16,574 nucleotides of DNA. Source: Sphingomonadales bacterium. Its GTDB lineage: Bacteria > Pseudomonadota > Alphaproteobacteria > Sphingomonadales > Sphingomonadaceae. A model generated the notes under the pieces. That model saw only the letters and a program-made list of their open reading frames with translations. It did no database searches and had not been told where the DNA came from. The stretch lies in contig JANYCM010000101.1 in assembly GCA_025360285.1 (NCBI GenBank), forward strand, positions 1 through 16,574. Direction: 5' to 3'. The translations under genes and the position numbers were made by a program. Below are positions 1 to 7,612 of this stretch, piece after piece (position 1 is the first letter of the stretch; each line of letters opens with the position of its first letter).

Positions 1-308
1 AGCGCCGCCGACATCGCCGCCATGCCGGTGGTGGTGGCGCGCGCGGCCTCGGCGCCTTCCAGCAGTGCCAGCCGGCGTTCCAGCATGTCGGTCGTCGGGT
101 TCTGCAACCGGCTGTAGGTCATCCCCGGCCGTTCGCCGCGGAAGCGCGCGGCGGCTTCCTCGGCATTGTCATAGGCATAGCCCGAGGTCATGAAGATAGC
201 TTCAGAGGTTTCGCCGAAATCCGACCGGGCGGTGCCGCCGCGCACGGCGAGCGTGGCGGGGCGCCATTTGTCGGTGATGCTGCGGTCCTGGCCGGTGAAG
301 CGTTTCAT
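1..308 (-). CDS. metZ: O-succinylhomoserine sulfhydrylase, N-terminal part (partial)
   Basis: Reading the minus strand from the ATG at 306-308 gives a protein starting MKRFTGQDRSITDKWRPAT, then TLAVRGG, SDFGETSEAIF, TSGYAYDNAEEAA, GMTYSRLQNPT and LEGAEAARATTTGMAAM. This is the conserved N-terminus of the Cys/Met-metabolism PLP-dependent enzyme family and matches MetZ rather than cystathionine gamma-synthase, particularly in the opening TGQDRS-like stretch and the SEAIF/TSGYAY block. In that family it condenses O-succinylhomoserine with sulfide to homocysteine in the cytoplasm. The YSR(L)QNPT segment belongs to the PLP-phosphate/active-site region. Only about 102 residues are present; the PLP lysine and the C-terminus lie beyond base 1. 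There is no recognisable ribosome-binding site before the ATG (the upstream bases are C-rich), so the start rests on protein similarity. It is divergent from the VOC gene, with a repeat between them. Confidence 0.88.
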   Translation of the reverse strand, partial: MKRFTGQDRSITDKWRPATLAVRGGTARSDFGETSEAIFMTSGYAYDNAEEAAARFRGERPGMTYSRLQNPTTDMLERRLALLEGAEAARATTTGMAAMSAA

Positions 309-352
309 GGGGAGTGGGATAGTCGCAGCGACGCGGGGGTGCAACGTCGCGT

Positions 353-477
353 CGCAGCGCCGCGAGCGCGCAGTGCGCAGCGCAGCGCGCCGACAGGCGC
401 AAGACCGGGCGGCGGGGCGGCGGGGTCTTCACCCGCCGAACCCGTCCGAGGCCAGCATGGGCTTTGCCCATGCCCTT
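353..477 (+). repeat. Structured intergenic repeat, copy 1 (three hairpins)
   Basis: This 125-bp block recurs at 15640-15760 in the same orientation. Three hairpins can be drawn: GCGCC-GACA-GGCGC at 387-400; CGGCGGG, loop GTCTTCA, CCCGCCG at 418-438, flanked by a further CGGG (413-416) and CCCG (441-444); and GCATGGGC-TTT-GCCCATGC at 455-473. The blocks around the first and third hairpins are identical to copy 2, while the arms of the middle hairpin differ but remain complementary. It lies in the metZ/VOC intergenic space and is followed by a pyrimidine-rich stretch. Function is unknown; REP-like element, structured RNA or terminator are all possible. Confidence 0.85.
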
Positions 478-582
478 GCATGCTGCCTTCTGCCTTGCGG
501 GCCCCTTCTCCCTCCCCACTGCTGCCTTCCCCTCGTCACCGCCCGGCCCTACCATGCACAAAACGCGCGAAAGGCACGCCCA
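478..582 (+). other. Pyrimidine-rich leader upstream of the VOC gene
   Basis: Bases from about 478 to 545 on the plus strand are mostly C and T, and follow straight after repeat copy 1. No convincing -35/-10 pair is visible. The only clear signal is GAAAGG at 569-574, eight bases before the ATG at 583, which serves as ribosome-binding site and fixes that start. Together with the repeat this accounts for the whole stretch between the metZ and VOC starts (309-582). Confidence 0.5.
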
Positions 583-1077
583 ATGCCCGGCTCCATCACC
601 CCCTGCCTGTGGTTCGACGAGGACGCCGAGGCGGCGGCGCTTCATTATGTCGGGGTGTTCGATGATGCGGCGATCGGGCGGATTGCGCGCTATGGCGACA
701 ATATGCGCAAAGCCGCCGGCACGGTGCTGGTGGTGGAATTCACCCTGCGCGGCCAGCCGTACATGGCGCTGAACGGCGGCCCCGGCGTGCCGCACAGCGA
801 TGCGATTTCGCTGTCGGTCGATTGCGCCGACCAGGCCGAGCTTGACCGGCATTGGGACGGGTTGATCGCCGATGGCGGCACGCCGGTGATGTGCGGCTGG
901 TTGAAGGACCGCTTCGGCTTGTCATGGCAGATCGTGCCGCGCGCCATGGCGGCGATGCAGCGTGATGGCACGCCCGAACAGGTGCAACGGATGATGCAGG
1001 CGATGATGGGGATGGTGAAGCTGGACATTGCCGCGCTGGAAGCGGCGTTTGCGGGAAACCGGGTTGGGAACTCATAA
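583..1077 (+). CDS. VOC superfamily protein, PhnB/3-demethylubiquinone methyltransferase-like domain
   Basis: The 164-residue product begins MPGSITPCLWFDEDAEAAA and has the features of the PhnB-like branch of the glyoxalase/VOC fold (Pfam 3-dmu-9_3-mt type): ITPCLWF at residues 5-11, a central hydrophobic strand ending in PYMALNGGP, and the closing GWLKDRFGLSWQIVP block, which is diagnostic for the group. The C-terminal tail (QVQRMMQAMMGMVKLDIAALEAAF) is also usual for these proteins. The family name reflects historical annotation; most members are of unknown function and many lack the metal site of true glyoxalases, so no reaction is assigned. The ATG at 583 is chosen for the GAAAGG ribosome-binding site and because the conserved domain starts immediately; the open frame extends upstream, but only through repeat DNA and sequence antisense to metZ. 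The GFA-like gene follows after 26 bases and is probably co-transcribed. Confidence 0.88.
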   Translation: MPGSITPCLWFDEDAEAAALHYVGVFDDAAIGRIARYGDNMRKAAGTVLVVEFTLRGQPYMALNGGPGVPHSDAISLSVDCADQAELDRHWDGLIADGGTPVMCGWLKDRFGLSWQIVPRAMAAMQRDGTPEQVQRMMQAMMGMVKLDIAALEAAFAGNRVGNS

Positions 1078-1103
1078 ATGGCCAGGGGCGTCGTGGCGGG
1101 CGG

Positions 1104-1523
1104 ATGATCATCACCGGTAGTTGCCTGTGCGGGGCGATCCACTATGCGGCGAGCGGCCCGCCGCGTCTTGCCGGCTTTTGTTTTTGCCATGACTGCCGCA
1201 AGGCCTCGGGATCAGGGTTCATGCCTTTCATGGGTTTCGATGCCGGCCAGTTACAATTCAGCGGCACGCCCCGGCAGCACCACGGGCTTTCGGCGCGCGG
1301 CACCATCGCCGTGCGCAACTTCTGCGGCGATTGCGGCGGGCTGGTATTCGGCGGCATTATCGGCACCGATACGTCGCACACGATCTACGCCGGTTCGCTC
1401 GATGATCCGGGCCAGTTCCGTCCCCAGATCGGCATCTTCGGCCGCGATCGCCCGGCCTGGGTGACGGTGCCACCCGGCATCACGATTTATGCCACAATGC
1501 CCGATCAGGCATCGCCGGCCTAA
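1104..1523 (+). CDS. GFA/CENP-V family zinc-binding protein
   Basis: The 139-residue protein carries the cysteine pattern of the GFA (glutathione-dependent formaldehyde-activating enzyme-like) fold: GSCLCGAI (Cys7, Cys9), FCFCHDCRK (Cys26, Cys28, Cys31) and NFCGDCGG (Cys74, Cys77). These would hold structural and catalytic zinc ions. Its length is typical for bacterial members. True Gfa adds glutathione to formaldehyde, but most short GFA-domain proteins are not proven to do this, so the substrate is left open. It follows the VOC gene on the same strand; both are small detoxification-type folds, which is suggestive but not proof of a shared role. Its TAA stop (1521-1523) overlaps the TAG stop of the opposing amidohydrolase (1520-1522 read on the minus strand), so there is no room for a terminator between them. 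Confidence 0.9.
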   Translation: MIITGSCLCGAIHYAASGPPRLAGFCFCHDCRKASGSGFMPFMGFDAGQLQFSGTPRQHHGLSARGTIAVRNFCGDCGGLVFGGIIGTDTSHTIYAGSLDDPGQFRPQIGIFGRDRPAWVTVPPGITIYATMPDQASPA

Positions 1524-3244
1524 GCCACCGCCTGCGCGCCGCGCACCAGCCGCCCCGGCAGCGCGCCGCTGGGCTCGCCACCGCGGTAGGTGATGACGCC
1601 GCTCTTGATCGTCACGGCATAGCCATCGGCGAGCTGGCGCAGGCGCTTGCCGCCGGCGGGCAGATCCCGCGCCATCGTCGGGGCGTGGAGGGTGAGGGCG
1701 GCGAGATCGATGACATTGATATCGGCGAGATAGCCCGGCGCCAGGCGGCCGCGATCGTTCAGCCCGACGGCGCGCGCCGGTGTATCGGTCAGCGAGCGGA
1801 TGGCGGCGGGCAGCGGCACGGCCTGGCCGGGGACGGCATCGCGGACGAAATGCTGGAGGTAGAAGGTCGTGAAGCTGGCGTCGCAGATGACGCCATAATG
1901 CGCGCCGCCATCGCCCAGTCCGATGATCGTATCGGGGTGGGTGCACATCTCCCGCGCCGCATCGAGGTTGCCATCGCGGTAATTGGCACCGGGCAGGAAC
2001 AGGATGTTGCGGCCGTCATTGTCGAGCAGCCGATCATAGGCGACTTCCGCCGCCGTCCGGCCTTCGCGGGCGGCGATACGATCGAGCCGGTCCTCGGGGG
2101 CGGGATCATAGACCGGCGGGTCGCCCATCACATAGGTCGCTGTCGAAGCCTCGACGATCGCCAGATAGAAGGGGTTGCTGTCGGCCGGTGCCTCCGCCAG
2201 CAGCCGGGCGCGCAGGGCGGGATCGCGCAGCGCCGCGACCTTGTCGGCGAGCGGCAGATCGGCGAGCGGGCGGAAGCTGGGGTGCAGCGAAAAGGGATGG
2301 AACGACAGGTCGAGCCCGAACAACAGGCCGACAGGGCGCGGATAGACCTGGCCGCGGATCGTCACGCCATCGGCATTGGCGGCTTCCAGGGCGCGCAGAT
2401 ATTTGCGCCAGCCGTCTTCATCCCCCGTCGCCATCTGGAGCAGCGAGAAGGACAGCGGCCGCCCGGCGGCCTCCGCCACCCGCCGCATCAGGGCGAATTC
2501 GTCCTCGGCCGCGCCAAAGATATCGGCGATGAGTTGATAGACCCCGGCACCGGCATCGCGCAGGCCGCAGGCCAGCGCCAGCAATTCATCCTCGGGCGAA
2601 TTGAGGCTGGGCGCCAGGTCGCCGGCGCGGGTGCGGTGCAGCATGTTGCGCGAGGTGGTGACGCCCAGCGCGCCGGCGCGGATCGCCTCGGTGGTCAACC
2701 GGCGCATTTCGGCGAGATCAGCATCGGTCGGCGCCTCCCTCCGGGCGCCGCGATCGCCCATGACATAGACGCGCAGCGCCGAATGCGGCAGTTGCGCCGC
2801 GACATCGATATCAAGCCGGCGCGCCGCCAGCGCATCGAGATATTCGGGGAAGGTTTCCCAATTCCAGGGGAGCCCGGCGGTCATCACCACTTCGGGAATA
2901 TCCTCGACGCCTTCCATCAGGCCGACAAGCATGGCGTGCTGATCGGGCCGGCACGGGGCAAAGCCGACGCCGCAATTGCCCATCACCACCGAGGTGACGC
3001 CATGGCCCGATGACGGCATCATGCGATGTTCCCAGGTCGCCTGGCCATCATAATGGGTGTGGACATCGACAAAGCCCGGCGTGACGATATGGCCGCGCGC
3101 GTCAATTTCTGCGGCGCCGCTGCCGGTGACCGTGCCGATGGCGATTATGCGATCGCCGGTGATGGCGATATCGCCGATGACGCCGGGGCTCCCCCGGCCG
3201 TCATGGATTTCGCCGCCGCGGATCACCAGGTCATAGTCGGCCAT
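1520..3244 (-). CDS. Amidohydrolase of the N-acyl-D-amino-acid deacylase (D-aminoacylase) family
   Basis: The 574-residue protein has the composite amidohydrolase layout: an N-terminal beta-sandwich part (DLVIRGGEIHDGRG, with ITGDRIIAIG), then PGFVDVHTHYDGQ (metal-ligand His62 and His64), VVMGNCGVGFAP (Cys91), PHSALRVYVMG, GALGVTTSR (191-199), and near the end LPGANYRDGN and LGDGGAHYG with the catalytic-type Asp. This is the D-aminoacylase/COG3653 group, which removes N-acyl groups from D-amino acids in the characterised members. Two canonical metal histidines appear replaced: the position of HMR reads IAD (Ile239), and that of ISHHK reads FSLLQ (Leu268). Substrate is therefore uncertain. The ATG at 3244 is preferred over one 33 codons upstream because GGGAGAG (3249-3255) precedes it and the conserved domain begins there. 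It lies downstream of the RND genes on the same strand. Confidence 0.87.
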   Translation of the reverse strand: MADYDLVIRGGEIHDGRGSPGVIGDIAITGDRIIAIGTVTGSGAAEIDARGHIVTPGFVDVHTHYDGQATWEHRMMPSSGHGVTSVVMGNCGVGFAPCRPDQHAMLVGLMEGVEDIPEVVMTAGLPWNWETFPEYLDALAARRLDIDVAAQLPHSALRVYVMGDRGARREAPTDADLAEMRRLTTEAIRAGALGVTTSRNMLHRTRAGDLAPSLNSPEDELLALACGLRDAGAGVYQLIADIFGAAEDEFALMRRVAEAAGRPLSFSLLQMATGDEDGWRKYLRALEAANADGVTIRGQVYPRPVGLLFGLDLSFHPFSLHPSFRPLADLPLADKVAALRDPALRARLLAEAPADSNPFYLAIVEASTATYVMGDPPVYDPAPEDRLDRIAAREGRTAAEVAYDRLLDNDGRNILFLPGANYRDGNLDAAREMCTHPDTIIGLGDGGAHYGVICDASFTTFYLQHFVRDAVPGQAVPLPAAIRSLTDTPARAVGLNDRGRLAPGYLADINVIDLAALTLHAPTMARDLPAGGKRLRQLADGYAVTIKSGVITYRGGEPSGALPGRLVRGAQAVA

Positions 3245-3271
3245 GTCGCTCTCCCATGCCGGCACGTTACC

Positions 3272-3301
3272 ATGCGCCGGGGCCGTCGGCACCGGGCGCA
3301 T
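3272..3301 (-). terminator. Stem-loop between the RND pump gene and the amidohydrolase gene
   Basis: ATGCGCC (3272-3278) pairs with GGCGCAT (3295-3301), and inside it GGGGCC (3279-3284) pairs with GGCACC (3288-3293) apart from one mismatch, leaving a GTC loop. About 12 base pairs form in total. It sits 49 bases after the RND stop codon on the minus strand. There is no U-tract on either side, so it may attenuate, stabilise the mRNA 3' end, or be a chance GC-rich hairpin. Confidence 0.35.
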
Positions 3302-3349
3302 TGGGGAGGATCGCGGGAGAGGAAGTATCCCCCTATGCTGCAAATTCGC

Positions 3350-6300
3350 TCAGGCCGGTTGGTGGCCGCGCACGATGAGCAGGTACATCACCGGCGTGAC
3401 GATCCGGCTGAGCAGGGTTGAAGAGACCAGCCCGCCGATGATCACCCAGGCGAGCGGGCCGTAGAGGCCGGAGCCGGAGACGGCCAGCGGCAACAGGCCG
3501 CCTATAGCAGTGACGCTGGTCAGCAGCACCGGCAGGAAGCGGATTTCGCCGGCGTGTTCAATGGCTTCGCGCAGTGCCATGCCCTGCTGGCGCAATTGCG
3601 TGGTGAAATCGACGAGCAGGATGCTGTTCTTGATCTCGATGCCGATCAGCGCGACGAAGCCGATGACGGCGGTGTAGCTGATCGAATTGCCGGTGACGAA
3701 CAAGGCGACAATGCCGCCGAACAGGCCGAGCGGGATGACGCCGGCGACCACCGCGACCTCCCGAAAGCGCCCGAATTCGACAACGAGCACACCCAGGATG
3801 CCGAACACCGCGATGGCGATGATCGGGCCGAGGCCGCCGAAGCTCTTCGCTGCAACCTCGGCCTCGCCGCCCACTTCGAAGCGATAGGTATCGGGCAGCT
3901 TGATCGCCTTGATCGCCTTGAACACGGCGCTGTTGACCTTGGCCGTCAGATAGCCCGGCGCGATCTGACTTTGCACATAGACGACGCGCTGCTGGCGTTC
4001 GCGGTTGATCGACGCCGGGGCGGAATCGAGCTTTGGCGTCGCGATCTGGCGCAGCGGGATGGCGCCGGCACCGCCGGGGACATAGATCTGATCGAGCACC
4101 GACACGGCATGGCGATCGGCGAGCGGCAGGCGGACGACGACATTATACGCATCGCCCTCCAGATCACGCAGGCGTCCGGCGGCCTCCCCGACCAGCGCCA
4201 GCCGCACGGCGCGGCGCGCGGCACCGGGGACGACGCCCAATAGCGCCGCCTTGTCGGGATCGATGCCGAGATCGAGCCGCGGCTGATCGACCGCCACCGG
4301 ATTATCGATATCGAGCGTGCCAGGCACCTTGCGCATCACCGCCTCAACCTCGCCGGCGATGCGTTTCAACCCGGCGAGTTCGGGGCCGATGACCTTGACG
4401 GTGATCGGCGCATCGACCGGCGGGCCGTTCTGGAAGATTTTCAGCACCAGCCGCGCATCGGTGCAGCCGGCGAATTTGGCGCGCAGCCGGGCGACCAGCG
4501 CCGGGCCCTTGATCGGGTCCCAATCCTTCAGCACCACCAGCACGCCGCCCAGATTGCTGCGCTGATCATTGTTGTTGGCGTTGTAATAGATGCGCGGGTT
4601 GTCGCGGCCGACATTGGCCATGACATCGATGACGCCGTCTTCGCCCTTCACGGCGTCTTCGACGAATTTCACGGCGCGGTTGGTCTGGGTGATCGCGGCG
4701 CCTTCGGGTGCGGTGACCTGGACGAGGAAATAGGGCGTATCGGCCGGCGGAAACAGGCTGGAACCGATCAACGGCACCAGGCCGAGGCCGGAAAAAACAA
4801 TCAAGGTTGCCACCAGCATCGCCCGCCACGGATGCGTCAGCCCCCAATGCAGGATCGGCGCATAGAAGCGCTGGATGCCGGCCTGGATGGCCTGGAGGAA
4901 GCGGTTGCCATGTTCGGATTCGCTGCGCGGCAGGAAGCGCGAGGCGAGAAACGGCACGATGGTCAAAGACACGAGCAGCGACGCGCCGACGGTGCCGAGC
5001 ACCGCGACGGGCAGCGAACGGGTGAATTTGCCGGCGCCTTCGGGGAGAAAGCAGAGCGGCAGAAAGGCAAAGATCAGCACCGCGGTGCAGCCAATGACGG
5101 CGACAGCGATCTGCCGCGTGCCGCTCAAGGCCGCGCTGACCCGGTCCTCGCCTTCGCGCAAATGCCGGGCGATGTTTTCGGTGACGACGATCGAATCATC
5201 GACCAAAAGCCCCAACGCGATGATGAAGCCCGAAATCGACAATTGGTTGAGGGTGAAGCCCGAAAACGCCAGCACGGCGCAGCCGATGACCAAAGACAGC
5301 GGCACCGACACCATCACCACCGCCGAGGCGCGCCAGCCGAGCGGCAACAGGGTGATCAGCACCAGCAGCAGCGCGATGCTGAAATCCCGGCCAAGCTGGG
5401 ACAGTTTGCGCGAAATATCAAAGGATTGGTCGAAGCCGACTTCCAGCTTCACATCGGGCGGCAGCAGCGTCCTGTATTCATCCGCCACCTTGATGGCATC
5501 ATTGCGGACATCAAGGACGTTGTAATTGTCCTTCTGGTTCATCGTCACCCAGATGGCGCGGTGGCCATTGTAGCGGGCGATGTGCGGCTGTTCCTCATAG
5601 CCCCAGCCGACCTGGGCGACGTCCTTCACCCGCACGATCCGGCCATCGCTGGCGCGCACCGGCGCATCGGCGATTTCGGGCACCGTCTGGAAGGCGCCGC
5701 CGGCCTGCACATTCAGCCGCTGGTCGCCCGAATGCACGGCGCCGGGCGGCAGATCGGCGGAGCCCTGGCGCAGCGCATCGGTGATGGCGGTGACCGGCAG
5801 GCCGAGTTGCGCCATGCGGCCAGGATCGATCGCCACGCGCACCTCGGGCTGCGGCAGGCCCCAGACCTTGGTGATGCGCACGCCTTGCACCCGGTTGATG
5901 CGTTCGCGCAGATCCTTGGCGAGCTTTTCCAACCGGCGGAACGAGGCGGTATCGCTGACCAGCGCGAATTGCAGCACGGCGGCTTCGGTGGTGCGGAACT
6001 TCTGGAATTCGATGCGCTGGATCGAACTGGGGAGGTTGCCGCGGATGGCATTCACCTCACGCACCACCTCGTCATAATGTTTGGCGGGATCATCATCCCA
6101 GCCGAATTCGGCGGTGATGACGGCGGTGGAGTTGCTGGATGACGAGCGCACCTTGACGATGCCATCAAGGCCCTGGAGCACATCCTCGATCGGCTTGGCG
6201 ATGGAGGCTTCCATGTCGGCCGGCTCCGCCCCCGGCGAGGTGACGATGACGGCGACCAGCGGCGACGGGAAATGCGGATCGACCGAGCGCGGAATCGTCA

Positions 6301-6388
6301 GGAACGCCGAAATGCCGATTGCCGCGAGCAGCGCAAAGGCCACCAGGGTGATCTGCCAGCGGCGGACGGCGAAATCGATGATGCCCAT
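3350..6388 (-). CDS. RND-family efflux transporter, inner-membrane permease subunit
   Basis: The 1012-residue product has the size and layout of AcrB-type RND pumps: a first membrane helix (about 12-31) ending in IPRSVDPHFP, a large periplasmic porter loop, a cluster of helices from about 337 including LGLLVDDSIVVTENIARH with the proton-relay Asp397-Asp398 in TM4, a second periplasmic half, and closing helices with GIEIKNSILLVDF, whose lysine (about 920) corresponds to AcrB Lys940. The essential proton-relay residues are present, so it looks functional. Such pumps trade protons for export of drugs, solvents or lipids through an adaptor and an outer-membrane channel. Substrate cannot be read from sequence. 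The ATG lies eight bases after the adaptor stop with no good Shine-Dalgarno sequence, so translational coupling is likely. No outer-membrane factor gene is nearby; a TolC-like channel must come from elsewhere. Confidence 0.95.
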   Translation of the reverse strand: MGIIDFAVRRWQITLVAFALLAAIGISAFLTIPRSVDPHFPSPLVAVIVTSPGAEPADMEASIAKPIEDVLQGLDGIVKVRSSSSNSTAVITAEFGWDDDPAKHYDEVVREVNAIRGNLPSSIQRIEFQKFRTTEAAVLQFALVSDTASFRRLEKLAKDLRERINRVQGVRITKVWGLPQPEVRVAIDPGRMAQLGLPVTAITDALRQGSADLPPGAVHSGDQRLNVQAGGAFQTVPEIADAPVRASDGRIVRVKDVAQVGWGYEEQPHIARYNGHRAIWVTMNQKDNYNVLDVRNDAIKVADEYRTLLPPDVKLEVGFDQSFDISRKLSQLGRDFSIALLLVLITLLPLGWRASAVVMVSVPLSLVIGCAVLAFSGFTLNQLSISGFIIALGLLVDDSIVVTENIARHLREGEDRVSAALSGTRQIAVAVIGCTAVLIFAFLPLCFLPEGAGKFTRSLPVAVLGTVGASLLVSLTIVPFLASRFLPRSESEHGNRFLQAIQAGIQRFYAPILHWGLTHPWRAMLVATLIVFSGLGLVPLIGSSLFPPADTPYFLVQVTAPEGAAITQTNRAVKFVEDAVKGEDGVIDVMANVGRDNPRIYYNANNNDQRSNLGGVLVVLKDWDPIKGPALVARLRAKFAGCTDARLVLKIFQNGPPVDAPITVKVIGPELAGLKRIAGEVEAVMRKVPGTLDIDNPVAVDQPRLDLGIDPDKAALLGVVPGAARRAVRLALVGEAAGRLRDLEGDAYNVVVRLPLADRHAVSVLDQIYVPGGAGAIPLRQIATPKLDSAPASINRERQQRVVYVQSQIAPGYLTAKVNSAVFKAIKAIKLPDTYRFEVGGEAEVAAKSFGGLGPIIAIAVFGILGVLVVEFGRFREVAVVAGVIPLGLFGGIVALFVTGNSISYTAVIGFVALIGIEIKNSILLVDFTTQLRQQGMALREAIEHAGEIRFLPVLLTSVTAIGGLLPLAVSGSGLYGPLAWVIIGGLVSSTLLSRIVTPVMYLLIVRGHQPA

Positions 6389-6396
6389 GCTGGCGG

Positions 6397-7464
6397 TCAG
6401 TTATGCCGGGCGGCAACGGTAACGGGCAGGCCGTCGCGCAGGCGTTCGACCCCCGACACCACGACGGTGTCGCCGGCGCGCAGGCCCGATGTGACCGTCA
6501 CCGCCGTGTCATCAAGCGGCCCCAGCGCCACCTGCCGCAGCCGCACCCGGCCGCTGGCGGCATCATGGACATAGACAAAGCCTTCATCGGCGCGGGCCGA
6601 AAACACCGCCGTGGCCGGCACGGTAACGGCGGTGCCCGTCGCTGCGGGCCCGGCAAATTGCAGTTGCGCCGTGCCGATCAGCCCGGACCGCAGGCCCGGC
6701 CGCGCCGGCAGCGCCAGTTCGACACGGAAGGTGCCCGTCGCATCATCGCCGCGCGCACCGATTTCGGACACGCTGGCGGCGAGCGGCGTCGGCCCCAGCG
6801 CCGGGATGGTGATGCTGGCCGGCTGGCCGCGCTGCACCCGCGCCAGATCGGCATCGGCGAGCGGCACGCGCAGCACATAGCCGGCGGCGAGTTCGCCCAG
6901 CACCAGCACGGTCTGGCCGGGCGTGACGATCTGGCCGGGTTCGGCGGGGCGGCGCAGCACGATGCCGGCGGTGGGGGCGCGGACGCTGGCGAGGCCGGTA
7001 TCGAACCCCGTCTGGCGCACCCGCGCCGCCGCCGCCGCCGCCGTCGCCCGCGCCGATTCGACTCGCGGCGCCGTCACCCAGCCCTTGGCGAACAGGCCCG
7101 CCAGCCGGCGATAATCGGCATCGGCGCGCGCCGCCTCGGCCCGTGCCGAGGCCAGCGAGGCATCGAGCGAGGTCGGATCAAGCCGCGCCAGCATCTGCCC
7201 GGCGCGCACCGCATCGCCTTCGCGCACGGCAATTGCCGCAATGCGCCCGGCGGTGTTGAACGACAGCGGCGTTTCGCGCTTCAGGCGGACGGTGCCGCTG
7301 ATCACCAGGCGGCTGCCGCCGGATGCCGGCTGGGCGGCGGCGAGCGCCACGGTGATCGGCGCGGCCGGCGGTGGCGGCGCGGCGGCGGGCGAGCAGCCGG
7401 CAAGCACCGCTGCTGCCCATAACGGCAGGCTGCGCTTCGCCGATCTGCCCCAACTGCCCCGCAT
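6397..7464 (-). CDS. RND efflux periplasmic adaptor (membrane fusion protein), lipoprotein
   Basis: The 355-residue protein opens with a basic stretch and a hydrophobic segment ending in the lipobox LAGC (Cys24), so it should be lipid-anchored in the inner membrane and face the periplasm. A proline/alanine-rich spacer follows. Then come the adaptor domains in order: first lipoyl half (about 70-97, SFNTAGRIAAIAV then GDAVRAGQMLARLD), a short alanine-rich alpha-hairpin (about 98-155), second lipoyl half (VRAPTAGIVLRRPAEPGQIV, 161-180), a beta-barrel domain and a membrane-proximal domain ending at GVERLRDGLPV. This is the AcrA/HlyD-type partner of the RND pump encoded eight bases downstream. The short hairpin is at the small end for the family. 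The start is the only ATG placing a proper signal peptide; a weak AGG precedes it. An inverted repeat lies 67 bases upstream and may control both genes. Confidence 0.94.
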   Translation of the reverse strand: MRGSWGRSAKRSLPLWAAAVLAGCSPAAAPPPPAAPITVALAAAQPASGGSRLVISGTVRLKRETPLSFNTAGRIAAIAVREGDAVRAGQMLARLDPTSLDASLASARAEAARADADYRRLAGLFAKGWVTAPRVESARATAAAAAARVRQTGFDTGLASVRAPTAGIVLRRPAEPGQIVTPGQTVLVLGELAAGYVLRVPLADADLARVQRGQPASITIPALGPTPLAASVSEIGARGDDATGTFRVELALPARPGLRSGLIGTAQLQFAGPAATGTAVTVPATAVFSARADEGFVYVHDAASGRVRLRQVALGPLDDTAVTVTSGLRAGDTVVVSGVERLRDGLPVTVAARHN

Positions 7465-7531
7465 TCGCCTATCCGCCCAATCTGACTGCGACTCACTTCT
7501 GGCAGTTTCGGCAAATGGTGCAAGCCGTTTT

Positions 7532-7546
7532 TTGAGCGCGGCTCAA
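7532..7546. promoter_or_regulatory. Palindromic operator candidate upstream of the RND efflux genes
   Basis: TTGAGC (7532-7537), spacer GCG, GCTCAA (7541-7546) forms a perfect two-fold symmetric site in the 167-bp gap ahead of the adaptor gene. Adjacent bases are AT-richer (an A/T run at about 7528-7533), as expected near a promoter. The run of T lies before, not after, the hairpin on the plus strand, and on the minus strand A residues follow, so it does not look like a terminator. A dimeric repressor site is the natural guess. No regulator gene is next to the operon. Confidence 0.4.
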
Positions 7547-7577
7547 CTTATCCGTAACAACAGCAGCATGATCGCAA

Positions 7578-7612
7578 GGGGTGGGGTGGCGGATTGCCGC
7601 ACACCCCGCCCC
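7578..7612 (-). terminator. Strong GC hairpin after the minus-strand hypothetical gene
   Basis: GGGGTGGGGTGGCGG (7578-7592) pairs with CCGCACACCCCGCCCC (7597-7612) across an ATTG loop, with one G-U wobble and one bulged base, giving a stem of about 15 bp. It begins about 20 bases after the stop codon of the upstream minus-strand gene and precedes the RND operator region, so it probably insulates the two transcription units. A U-tract is nearly absent (only TTG follows on the minus strand). A perfect 12-bp palindrome, CGCCGGCCGGCG, abuts it at 7612-7623. Confidence 0.5.

Noticed and set aside
190..582. Open frame extending the VOC protein 131 residues upstream of 583
   Set aside because: It runs antisense to metZ and through repeat copy 1, is low-complexity, and lacks any domain; a ribosome-binding site and the conserved domain both fix the start at 583.
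1685..3013. Plus-strand open frame of about 440 codons opposite the amidohydrolase gene
   Set aside because: Antisense shadow of a clear gene, with no domain or ribosome-binding site.
4832..6142. Plus-strand open frame of about 436 codons opposite the RND pump gene
   Set aside because: The RND product is unmistakable and full length; the opposite frame is charged and low-complexity without any motif.
7021..7060. GCC-rich triplet run inside the efflux adaptor gene as a tandem repeat
   Set aside because: It encodes the alanine-rich helical hairpin in frame and is explained by coding sequence.
7528..7546. TTTTTT next to the TTGAGC palindrome as an intrinsic terminator
   Set aside because: The T-run lies on the wrong side of the hairpin for the plus strand, and on the minus strand the run after the hairpin is A, so no terminator is formed.
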